From Chara braunii (taxonomy: Eukaryota > Streptophyta > Charophyceae > Charales > Characeae), in the NCBI GenBank assembly GCA_003427395.1, contig BFEA01000302.1:1133966-1160948 (forward strand): a stretch of 26,983 nucleotides of DNA. The letters run 5' to 3'. This document shows, in pieces, positions 19,108 to 26,983 of the stretch; the stretch's first letter is position 1; the number at the start of each line of letters is the position of its first letter. A model generated the notes under the pieces. The model was not told the DNA's origin and did not search any database. It saw only the letters and a list, made by a program, of their open reading frames with translations. A program made the translations under genes and the position numbers.

Positions 19108-19189
19108 TACTGAAGTTACCCCTTTCTTTTTCTTTGCTTGGCCGCATAGATGGCAGAGGAGGAGGGGGGATAGGAGAAGACTATATTCC

Positions 19190-19885
19190 ATTACATGGTA
19201 TGCACCTTGCACTAATTTGTATTCGATTACATGCTGTCTTTTATATTTGGTTTACATGCTGCGTTTCGTATTCGATTACATGGCACATACCTTGTAGTGC
19301 TGTGATTACATGCTCTGTTCTGTATTCGATGACATGCTGTGTTTTATATTCGATTACATGATGTGTTTTATATTCGATTACATGGCACATACCATGTAGT
19401 GCTGTGATAACATGCCGTGTTCTATAGTGGTTTACATGCTGTGTTTTATATTCGATCACATGTGGTGTTCTATATCCGATTACATGTGATGCTTCGTATT
19501 CAATTACATGGCACATACCTTCTAGTGCTTTCTGTATTCGATGACATGCTGTGTTTTATATTCGATTACATGCTGTGTTTTGTATTCAATTACATGGCAC
19601 ATACCTTGTACTGCTGTGTATTTTGATTATATCCCGTCCTTTGTATTGGTGCATACCTGGTATTGCTTTGTACTCGATTACATGCCATACTTTGTATTCG
19701 ATTACACGGTGCATACCTTGTAGTGTTTCGTATCCAATTACATGCCCTGCTTTGTATTTGATGACATGTCTACATAGCCTTGCAGTGCTTTGTACTCTTA
19801 TTACATTCCGAGTTTGTATTCGATTACATGCTGCATACCTGGCAGTGCGTTGTATTCGATTACAAGGTACATACCCTGTACCATA
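19190..19885. repeat. Minisatellite field, about 24-bp unit (GTATTCGATTACATGCTGT)
   Basis: More than 20 degenerate units of about 24-25 bp. A variant containing ACATGGCACATACCTTGTAG recurs near 19279, 19380, 19507, 19593 and 19705, spaced roughly 86-127 bp, so several plain units alternate with one variant unit. Protein frames across it read the repeat and are not genes. Confidence 0.9.
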
Positions 19886-19985
19886 CCTTTCATTGGGGGG
19901 TTCCTTATATTCAGATTGTGGGGTTTATTCTTTTCTATTTAAGGGGGAACCATGTAGGCGGCGAGTTGGAGCTGGTACCCGCACT

Positions 19986-20056
19986 GGGAATTGAGCCAGG
20001 TACCTAGCCAAGGAATTGAGTCAGGTACCTCCTACCTGATAGGTAGGGAATTGGAC
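19986..20056 (-). repeat. Triplicated box-B-like motif
   Basis: On the plus strand GGAATTGAGCCAGGTACCT and GGAATTGAGTCAGGTACCT are followed by GGGAATTGGACCTCGACC. On the minus strand these read GGCTCAATTCC, GACTCAATTCC and GTCCAATTCCC, close to a tRNA T-arm (box B) and to the T-arm of the SINE at 17799. This may be a stack of partial SINE heads. Confidence 0.35.
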
Positions 20057-20239
20057 CTCGACCCCATGTGTGTGTGCACTGCACGGGTCTCGACCCAATG
20101 CTGCCAGTAGCACCTGCATTAAAGAAAACCCTGAGAAATAGATACTAACACCAGGACTTTTCTGGATGAATCCGACTGCCATTTCGGGCCCGCTCGGGTG
20201 CATCTGACCGCAATTACATCCACAGCTGAGTAGAAAGTC

Positions 20240-20350
20240 CTACATTCTTCACCCGAATACAACATATGGTCATTACTGCTGTATTTAGAGGAAAGATACC
20301 CCAAATACAGCTATAATGACCGAACGCTGTACTCGGGTGAAAAAGGTAGT
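20240..20350. repeat. Inverted repeat with about 47-bp arms
   Basis: Arms 20240-20286 and 20303-20350, 16-bp spacer; both read CTAC, TTCACCCGA and GGTCATTA to GCTGTATTT from their outer ends, with scattered mismatches. A relative of one arm is at 6250-6278, and a weaker one at 21583-21615. Confidence 0.8.
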
Positions 20351-21240
20351 TTGACTATGCCCTCAGCCAATAGAGTCTAGAGTCTATAGACTGTCAGCAG
20401 TCAAAATGCACAAAGGCCTTGACTTGACCGCTAAAAATCTTTGGGCTCAATCACGACTTTGGGGCTCGCAACACCACTGGCCAAAGGCCAGCATTCTGAA
20501 GGTATCTGGAGCTGAACGTGGTCCCGGTACATTCAAAATGTTAGCCTTCGGCGGGTGGTACCGCGAGCCCCTTTCTTTCTTTAATCCAGGAACAAAAATT
20601 GCGGGTCAGGGGGGGGGAAACAAAAAAAAGCGGGGATGATAGGAGGGTCTAGAGTGATGCCCTGTGCGCAGGCCGCAGGTGAGCGAATGACGAACAATCA
20701 TGCTGCATGCCTGGAGGGGGGGGGGAGGAGGGGAGGGGAATGCCTGCAGGGGTGGGGTAGATACCACGGTACGACGGGTATTCCCCCTACACCTTTTTCT
20801 TTTTTCGCTTGTTTTTCTTTTTTTTTTTTGTGTGTGTGTTCAAACAAGATATGCCGTTGGTCCCCCCGAGTTGGCATTGAGCAGAGACTGCTGATGTTCA
20901 TAGGGGGAGGGACCAGAGGGGAGGCACAGTGACTGGCCCATGGAAGAAGCTCAGTCCTGATGCCACCGGCTGACCCCTGGCCGGTATCGCCCACCTGCTG
21001 TAGCAGGTATGGCACCTGCTGGTGGATGCAGCTCCCACATGTTCCCTCGTTGGAGGCTTGAGCACGGATGTGGCTGCTACGGGTTCCCCGTAATACTATA
21101 TATAATGACAATAAAAAGGCCTGAAAGGCCGTACTGTCCAGATTCGACAGGTATTTGAATTGGTTGGGCTTAAAAGAAGTAGCCTTTAATAAAAGGCCGA
21201 CTCAGTATGACTCTGGGGCCGAGGTCCCACTAACAGAGAG
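20351..21240. other. No gene recognised
   Basis: Contains G-runs (20608-20618 and 20717-20726), a T-run (20816-20830) followed by (GT)n, and a short palindromic GGCCTGAAAGGCC at about 21118. The minus open frame 20698-21111 runs through these tracts and shows no recognisable domain. Confidence 0.4.
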
Positions 21241-21358
21241 GATTGGATTAAGCGCCTGAATCTGGATGAGTTGTAGGCAGGGATGCAGAAAAGGAGATCA
21301 ATAGCCATTTTCTGCACCTCTGCTCAAACACGTCCAGATTCAGGCGTTCAGTCCAATC
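21241..21358. repeat. Long hairpin: about 51-bp arms, 15-nt loop
   Basis: Arms 21241-21292 and 21308-21358 start GATTGGA from the outside, share CGCCTGAATCTGGA, and end GCAGAAAA at the loop. About 42 of 51 positions agree, and some mismatches would be G-U pairs in RNA. Size and shape fit a MITE and also a small-RNA precursor such as an inverted-repeat-derived miRNA. No promoter is identified. Confidence 0.85.
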
Positions 21359-21404
21359 TTCTTTGATGGTCGGACCTCGCACCAGCAGTTCTAAATACAG
21401 CAGC

Positions 21405-21800
21405 CTCCCCGTTGGAGTGGTTAAGGTATCCGGCTCCTGAACTACCGTCTTCTCCCGAATAGAACGCACAACGATCTTTGTAGCTCTAACTTCTTTTTTT
21501 TTCCTTTTTTCTTTTTTTTTCCTTTTTTCTTTTTTTAATGGTCCGATGAAGCTGTACCTTTTCGGGCAGCTGTCGGTCTAGATGCAGCGATAATGACCGT
21601 GTGTTCTATTCGGGGGAGGACGGTGGTAGCCAGGCAGAGATCGCCAGTTCCATACGTTCGGGCCAACGATTTGAGTGGTTAAAAAACAAAAACAAAAATA
21701 ATAAATAAATAAATAAAATGAGTGGTTAAGCCATCCGACTCCTTGAGCGAGCCCGCCAGCCAGCCAGACAGACACAGATCGCAGGTTCGAGCCCGACCAG
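21405..21800 (+). repeat. tRNA-like box A and box B sequences (SINE heads)
   Basis: GGAGTGGTTAAGG at 21415 and TGAGTGGTTAAGCC at 21719 match the D-arm of tRNA-Leu/Ser (box A). The second is followed by GCAGGTTCGAGCCC at about 21783, a near-perfect box B. Spacing and flanks do not fold into an intact tRNA that I can see. A TGAGTGGTTAA copy also occurs at 21673, split from the second by an A-rich insert. Confidence 0.5.
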
Positions 21801-21914
21801 AGTCAGATCGAATGAAAAGGCACAGAACAAGAGAAGAGCGGTGAAGATGCTGAAGGGCCTTCCACCGCAACAACAGATGAGCCGCAAAGAAAGACACGAA
21901 AGTGCAACAAAGAG

Positions 21915-22780
21915 TTTTGTTTGTGTACATGCACGATATTTTTTGTGTACATTCATGATATTTTCGTCTACATTCACGATATCTTTGTATTCATTCATGA
22001 TTGTTTTCTTAAGATAGTTTTCTTTTTGTGTACATTCACACGAGTCGTGATAAGCTTATTTTTGTGTACGTTCATGTGGATCACTCTGAGGGGACGTCCG
22101 CTGCCGTCGTCCCCCCGAATGCATGCAACGCACCCTCATCATGACTGTATCGGACCGAAAGAAAGAGTTTTCTTTGTGCATATTCACGATATTTTTGTGT
22201 ACATTCATGATATTTTTGTGTACATTCATGATATTTTTTGCGTACATTCACGATATGTTGGTATACATTCATGATTGTTTTCTTAAGATAGTTTTCCTTT
22301 GTGAACATTCATGCATCGTGATAAGCTTCTTTTGTGTTAATTCAGCATCAGTGTGTGGGCTGTGTTCAGGGGAAGACGATAGAGCGAGGTATAGATTTTT
22401 TTTGTGTGTGTGTGTTTTTGGTGTGCATTCATAAATCACGATAGTTTTTTGTTCGTTTTTTTTTTTTTTGTGTGTGTACATATTCAGCATCAGGCTGTGT
22501 TGTGTTCGGTGGAAGATGGTAGAGCCATGCCTTGTTACGTAATCCAGCCACCCCCCATCATCAGGGAACAGCTCACGGACAAGGAACGACCATGTACCTT
22601 GCTACCTTGAGCAACAAAAAAAAAAGGGAAGGTTGTTCGTTACGTACGTGTACATATCACATTTTTTTGTTTGTGTGCATTCATGAATCTTGATAGTTTT
22701 TTTTGTGTAAATTCAGGATCAGGGTGTGTTGCGTTCGGGGCAAGATTGTCGAGCCATGCATCCCGTCCCCGCCGATCATC
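21915..22780. repeat. Minisatellite, about 21-bp unit, with higher-order copies
   Basis: Units of TTTGTGTACATTCATGATA form clusters at 21915-22010 and 22172-22280. A longer segment (TCATGATTGTTTTCTTAAGA to GTGATAAGCTT) is repeated at 21994 and 22269. Further copies of the TTCAT...GATAG...TTCAGSATCAGG...GTTCGGGGGAAGA arrangement lie at 22312, 22428 and 22678. The 21-bp period keeps a frame open (VYIHDIF repeated), which explains the hydrophobic open frame 21921-22274; I do not think it is a gene. Confidence 0.85.
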
Positions 22781-23071
22781 AGAGGAGAAAAGCCCAAGCA
22801 CAAGGAGCAAGCATACCTTGCTAGAGGTTAAAAAGGGGAAAAAAAAAAAAAAGGGAAGATTGTTCGTTATGTACGTATACACACGCATAAATCGAGAAAT
22901 GGTCCAAATTAAAAAAATATATTAAAAAAAAAAAAGTTTAAAAAAACGATCCGCGGGAAAAAGATAGATTCTGGAAGATCGACCACGAGAAGCGACTACC
23001 CCCGTCCCCTAAACACACGCACCCTGATAACAAGTGTATACAAGCTATCTTTCCAGTCCGGTGCAGATGAA

Positions 23072-23139
23072 ATGAGGGTGCGTTGTGTTCGGGGGAATAC
23101 CGTACCCCCGTTCCCCCGAAACAAGACGCACTCTCTCAT
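23072..23139. repeat. Inverted repeat, 26- and 29-bp arms
   Basis: ATGAGGGTGCGTTGTGTTCG then GGGGAA at 23072-23097 faces TTCCCCCGAAACAAGACGCA (from 23111) ending CTCAT at 23139. The same GTTCGGGGGAA-type end appears singly at 21455 (inverted), 21605, 22108 (inverted), 22355, 22505, 22733 and 23195. The 22108 copy continues ATGACTGTATCGGACCG, exactly as this element does after 23139. Confidence 0.75.
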
Positions 23140-23199
23140 GACGACTGTATTGGACCGCAAAGTCGGCTCGTATAGATTGATTATGAGGGTGCGTTGTCT

Positions 23200-23700
23200 T
23201 CAGGGGAAAGCAGTGGGAGTAGGAGTAGGCTATGGAAAAGGAGCATAATGAATGATGCGAGCATAAAACAGCGCACTACAATAACCATAACAGATTCTTT
23301 TGGAGATACCAAATCTTGGTCCTCTTCTTTGCTAAGTGGGATTTAAAGGGATCTCGTCGTCCAACCAATTATGCTGCTCAAGCTACTGCTGAGAATGTAG
23401 TGCGTGCTGCAATTCCTTTCGAGCAGGAGGAGGAGGCGCAGAAGGAGGAGGGAGGAGGAGCAGGAGGGCGAGGGAGGAGGAACAGGAGCGGAGGAGGAGA
23501 TGGCGGAATGTTTCTTCGTGGCGTTGTGTGTCATGACTTGGCCGCAAGGCGAGGGACGTGTGGAAAGCCCCCTGAAGATGATCGGAGCGCAACCGATCGA
23601 AACGCGTCGGGGATTGTGCGCGTGAGCTGAGATGAGTATGCGCGGCTATGTATTGATGAGCTTTCGAAGCGTGTACGTAAGGCAGTTGGCCACTGTTTCC
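23200..23700. other. Purine-rich repeat, no gene
   Basis: (GGA)n-like sequence at about 23428-23500 on the plus strand. The overlapping Arg- and Glu-rich or Ser-rich open frames on both strands read this low-complexity DNA. Confidence 0.55.
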
Positions 23701-23703
23701 ACT

Positions 23704-23753
23704 ATTCTTCTTCTTCTTCTTCTTCTTCTTCTTCTTCTTCTTCTTCTTCTTCT
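23704..23753. repeat. (TTC)n microsatellite, about 16 units
   Basis: Perfect trinucleotide run, followed by imperfect CTC units to about 23780. The poly-Leu and poly-Lys/Arg frames are artefacts. Confidence 0.96.
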
Positions 23754-23939
23754 CCACCTCCTCCTCCTTCTCCTCCTCATCCGAGCAGCTAGCGAGGTAC
23801 TTGTGTCCAGCCCGCCCCCTGCCTTCTTACCCATATATCACGGGAATCGTGATTCCGTTGCACGCCGTTCCGTTAAGTACACAGCTTTCCTCCGCTACCA
23901 TCCAGCATGTTCTAAAGTCCCATCGTCACGCAGCTTCTG

Positions 23940-24016
23940 GAGCCCCTGTAAGATAGGTAGAAGTGAATGCTCATACCATCACTTCTAACTGTCGAGAAGG
24001 GGTTAAAAAAAAAAAC
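23940..24016 (+). mobile_element. Retroposon end: conserved hairpin then poly(A)
   Basis: Second copy of the unit at 10095-10186: GGAGCCCCTGTAAGA, then a hairpin (23955-23965, AGGTAGAAGTG, with 23980-23990, CACTTCTAACT), then CTGTCGAGAAGGGG and an A-run (24006-24015). The stem differs from copy 1 at one pair by a compensated change. The 5' limit of the element is not visible. Confidence 0.6.
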
Positions 24017-24057
24017 GGCTTGGCAGCTTCGGATGTGTTCCTGTCCTTGTCCCCATC

Positions 24058-24162
24058 ATTGTTTTTCTTTTTTTTTTNTTTTTTTTTCCTTCTTTTTTGT
24101 TGTTGAACAAGGCTCCAATCTACTCGTGTGGAGCAGCACGTGCTCGGAACCGGGCCCAGCGC
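24058..24162 (-). mobile_element. Retroposon 3' tail with poly(T) on the plus strand
   Basis: T-run 24061-24087 (one ambiguous base at 24078) is the A-tail of a minus-strand element. The tail follows at 24111-24162, with its stem-loop at 24142-24160 carrying one mismatch. The body cannot be followed past about 24170. Confidence 0.65.
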
Positions 24163-24237
24163 CCTCGTCCCCATGATTGTTTTTTCTTTCTTTTTGTTTT
24201 CTTGTGCCCATCATTGTACGGGGTGCATGCGGAGGTG

Positions 24238-24436
24238 AACATGCCACGTAGGATGGTGCTTCTGAAGTAAATGCCACGTCAGATAGAAGTCGAATTAAAT
24301 GCCTCTGGAGCGGGACGTCGCGCGTTCGATCCTTGTGGTCGACTCGTGCTTGGTCTATGCTTGCATGCATGCATCCTTGCATGCATGCATGCTTGCATAA
24401 ATGCCACGTCGGTCCTCAAGTAAATGCCACGTGAGA
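24238..24436. repeat. Four ATGCCACGT motifs, a box-B-like site and (GCAT)n
   Basis: ATGCCACGT occurs at about 24240, 24272, 24401 and 24424; in the last the core is CACGTG. Between them lies GTCGCGCGTTCGATCC (about 24315), a strong match to a tRNA T-arm, and a GCATGCAT run at 24361-24398. This may be a SINE head beside ACGT elements of the sort bound by plant bZIP factors. There is no gene evidence. Confidence 0.4.
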
Positions 24437-24439
24437 CGA

Positions 24440-25138
24440 GAGTTGGGAGGCGGTGCAACGTTACACTCCTGCCTGCAGTCCCTGTTCTCTAAACGAGGAG
24501 AGAAGGAACATCATGGAGTCTCCTTTTAAAGAGGGGGGTGTGAAAAACTAGATGGAGTCCCTATCCACTCCCTTCATCTTGGGATTACGTGAAGACCGCT
24601 GCGCACTTTTTTTTTCTGGCAATATTGGACACGTGGCAGCACAACATTAACTTGTGCTTCCCCACGTGGGGGACACGACTTGTTCCAAGGTCTTTTCCCC
24701 GTTTTCACTGGCCGAAAATGCTCTCTCTTTTTTTCTGTTTTGCTTTTTTTTTTCAGCCCGCCCATGTGGCGGAAGAGAGAGAAACACCAAACCTTAGGGG
24801 CTTTTTACCTATTGATCAACAGATTACGAGTTCAAGTCCCGGAGGAATCAGATCGATACCCCAAACCTTAGGGGCTAACCCCCCTTGGGCATTCGGAAGA
24901 AAAAACACGGAATTATTTCCCCCTTGGGGATTTCCGAGGAGGGGAGGGAGGGGGGGAGGGGAATGATTTCGCATTTTTCCTTTTCTCAATTGGCCATTGC
25001 TTGTCACCATTCTTACTCTCCGTGCTTCGCTTTACTGAATAAATCAATGATGATCGGCCAACTAGCCCCCTCGGGGATTGTTTTAAGAAAAAATGAAATA
25101 TAAGTATAAAGAAAATGATTTACTGACATTTTAAAAAA
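24440..25138. other. No gene recognised; short direct repeat around a tRNA-like site
   Basis: CAAACCTTAGGGGCT is repeated exactly at 24788 and 24862. Between the copies lies GATTACGAGTTCAAGTCCC (about 24825), a good box B (tRNA T-arm) match, so a tRNA-like element flanked by 15-bp direct repeats is possible. G-runs lie at 24940-24962. No protein gene is evident. Confidence 0.4.
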
Positions 25139-25384
25139 TGACATATTGATACAAAAAAAGGATATCGTTTTTCTCCCTTCTTATGCTGTCCACAAACCTC
25201 GGATTTTTTAAGGAAAAAATGATACATTGATATCAAAAAAATGATATATTTATTGATATAAATATATGACATATGGATCCGAAAAAAAAGACATATTGAT
25301 ACAAAAAATATATATATGTATACATATTTTTATTTTTTAAATGATTTCGTTTTTCTCCCTTTCTGCTCTCTCCAAACCTCGGAA
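25139..25384. repeat. AT-rich imperfect direct repeat
   Basis: GACATATTGATACAAAAAA occurs at 25140 and 25290, and each is followed within 25-60 bp by CGTTTTTCTCCCTT and then CAAACCTCGGA (about 25195 and 25373). The copies are about 150-180 bp apart. (AT)n lies at 25310-25325. Confidence 0.7.
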
Positions 25385-26000
25385 AATTACTCCTTTGAAG
25401 AGAAGCCCTTTCTTTAGTCGTCACTGCGATCTCTCATGCGAGAGGGGAGAGAGAGAGAGAGAGAGCGCACCGCGAGAAGATAAGGAAATCGCTCCTCGCT
25501 CTCTCATCCAGGGTCTGAACCCCTCTCTCAAGCAGCCAAGCATCATGCTCCATGTATTTGGCCGCCCTTTCAAGTCCATTCCAGCAGGGCCCACCGCACT
25601 CTGGCCCGCTCTCCTTCTCCTGTCTCTCGATTCCCCTCTTCCCAGAATCATTGTTGCCGATCTCGAAACAGAATGAATGGGGAGTGAGCAATTCCACCTC
25701 CCTCTCCCTCTCCCTCTCCCTCTCCTCCTCATCTTCAATTGCACACTCCCCATTCATTCTCTCTGCCCTTTTAATCCTTGTCCCCAAGACTCCACAGAAA
25801 GTCCATCGGGATCTCTGTGCCCGAGCAGCGGTGGTCTCCACCTCCTCCTCCTCCTCCTCCTCCTCCTCCTCCGTCTTCCACATAAGGATCCCTCTCTTTC
25901 CTCCTCTCCGACTTCGTCTTCCGCCTACTCCTCCCTGCCTCCTAGAGGCTGCATAACTGAAGCGCTCGCTCTGCCGGCATCGGCATGCAAACCCCCGTGA
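25385..26000. repeat. Low-complexity region with a 24-bp inverted repeat
   Basis: Arms 25670-25693 and 25737-25760 (GAATGAATGGGGAGTG from each side, one mismatch in 24) flank a (CTCCCT)n microsatellite at 25697-25730. (GA)n lies at 25447-25465 and (CTC)n at 25840-25872. The 309-residue minus frame 25434-26363 runs through all of these and I do not treat it as a gene. Confidence 0.7.
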
Positions 26001-26006
26001 GCAACC

Positions 26007-26295
26007 GACACGTGTCATAATCCCTCCATAGCTGCGCGCAAGCCCGCAGGGAAAAGAAGCCACCACGCCTACGTGGTCATCTCCACTGCCTGCGTTCGCC
26101 GCCGTTGATGGCGCCATCCCTGTTGCTAGATCGCACGACGACGACTGGGCTCGAACCTCTGCCCCATGAACGATAGTTAGATGAGCGCCGCCAGCGCCAG
26201 CTGGCAAGAGCGTGCGGGAGCATATCGACTGACACGTCGGCAGCGACATGAGGCGGTGACCGTGACACGTGGCGAGGCGGTGACTGTGACACGTG
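26007..26295. promoter_or_regulatory. Cluster of three G-boxes
   Basis: CACGTG occurs at 26009-26014 (inside the palindrome GACACGTGTC), 26266-26271 and 26290-26295. The last two lie in a 24-bp tandem duplication (GGCGGTGACYGTGACACGTG). G-boxes bind plant bZIP and bHLH factors and are usual in promoters responding to light or abscisic acid. There is no gene here to attach them to, so function is unproven. Confidence 0.4.
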
Positions 26296-26299
26296 GCGA

Positions 26300-26816
26300 T
26301 GGGAGCTGTTGCGTGCAAGAACAAGGACCCGCCCGCGTGCGTGTTAACGGCTCGGCCGCGCATTCTTATACGATGACGATGGTTTACTCACGCACGGGCC
26401 GGGTCGCCAACGCAGGTCCCGAATTTAGAGGGTCGGGGAAGGGGCGGGATGGGCGAGGCCGGCCGGACTACCCACCCAATTTGAGGCGGCGTCGTGAGAA
26501 AATTCAAAAAGGAACTTCGAAATTGGAAGTCGGGGAGCGCCGGTACCGGGCGGGTAGCGGAGGGCTGCGGCCTCCGGCATCGCTCTCTCACTACGGCAGA
26601 GAGCGCTGTTCGACCGTCCACTCCGCCGCTGCGACGGGGAACGGAAGTACTGCTCGGCGGAAAAAGTGGTTGGCCATAAAAAGCCGTGGAACGACGGCGG
26701 AAAGACTCTGCCGGGTTTCCGTGGGACCCCACCGCCAAAGCTCTGGAAACAGCAAAACATACCCGAAAAGGAAACGTCGGAGGGTCTCCCCCTGAAAAGG
26801 AAAGCTGGGATGGGAT
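26300..26816. other. GC-rich sequence, no gene recognised
   Basis: Several mutually overlapping frames on both strands (for example 26181-26795 plus, 26388-26870 minus, 26425-26961 minus) are open, as expected in GC-rich DNA. None shows a domain I recognise. Confidence 0.4.
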
Positions 26817-26944
26817 TGCGGTGCACCAAATTCGTCCGTCCCTGGACCAGGACATGTCGGTGTGCGGCACTGCGTGGCAGTGCGGTGCACCAAATTCGTC
26901 CGTCCCTGGACCAGGACATGTCGGTGTGCGGCACTGCGTGGCAG
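26817..26944. repeat. 64-bp tandem duplication
   Basis: GCGGTGCACCAAATTCGTCC starts near 26818 and again near 26882, and the two copies are essentially identical through GCACTGCGTGGCAGTG. It is one of the youngest duplications in the window, judged by identity. Confidence 0.95.
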
Positions 26945-26983
26945 TGTGTGATGTGTGGCATAGAATAGGTGGCGGGGTACTTC

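Noticed and set aside
17935-19885. CRISPR-like array
   Set aside because: Units are contiguous and degenerate, with no unique spacers of constant length, and the DNA is eukaryotic.
21921-22274. Repetitive hydrophobic protein (VYIHDIF repeats)
   Set aside because: The repeat period is 21 bp, so any frame stays open; the DNA is a degenerate minisatellite with higher-order copies.
23383-23757. Poly-Lys or poly-Arg nuclear protein
   Set aside because: Encoded by (TTC)n and (GGA)n microsatellites in several frames at once.
25434-26363. 309-residue minus-strand open frame
   Set aside because: It reads through (TCC)n, (CTCCCT)n and (GA)n tracts (poly-Glu, Arg-Glu and Ser-Leu runs) and an inverted repeat; it has no recognisable domain and GC-rich DNA favours chance frames.

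Overview
This is nuclear DNA of a repeat-rich eukaryote, most likely a streptophyte (land plant or charophyte alga). The evidence: no closely packed genes or operons; long (AG)n, (TC)n, (TCT)n and poly(T) tracts; an 879-base assembly gap (14318-15196); and retrotransposon fragments with plant-type signatures, namely the C-terminal zinc-binding domain of plant LINE reverse transcriptases (zf-RVT) and a Ty3/gypsy integrase tail. A charophyte such as Chara would fit, but the sequence alone does not prove it. I find no intact, recognisable host protein gene; most open frames are short and many run through low-complexity sequence.

Layout. 1-2300: an (AG)n tract, two retroposon tails, a 150-bp tandem duplication, a poly(A)-tailed retroposon on the minus strand and a four-copy diverged repeat. 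2300-7400: mostly anonymous sequence with a 155-bp tandem duplication carrying G-boxes, a 126-bp tandem repeat and one unrecognised 133-residue open frame. 7400-14200: a nest of retroelement remnants, nearly all on the minus strand: three LINE 3' ends, two of which share a terminal tail and one of which keeps part of ORF2, a further ORF2 C-terminal copy, a Ty3/gypsy integrase scrap and coding-like debris. 14200-16900: DNA-transposon territory, with a TIR element flanked by TTAA and interrupted by the gap, a 525-bp foldback element, and a third TIR element. 17400-19900: a tRNA-derived SINE and two large minisatellite fields. 20200-23200: several hairpin-forming inverted repeats, tRNA-like box A/B sequences and a third minisatellite with higher-order structure. 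23400-26983: trinucleotide repeats, more retroposon tails, ACGT/G-box motifs and a 64-bp tandem duplication.

The parts do not form a gene system. The most interesting pattern is that many retroposon fragments, including LINE 3' ends and short non-LINE pieces, share one 3' tail with a 6-bp stem and 7-nt loop, and its closing pair changes from G-C to A-T in a compensated way. That suggests a structured RNA recognised by a LINE reverse transcriptase and borrowed by non-autonomous elements. The second is a transposon terminus (ACCACCAGTACC next to TTAA) that recurs in several places and appears multimerised inside the foldback element.
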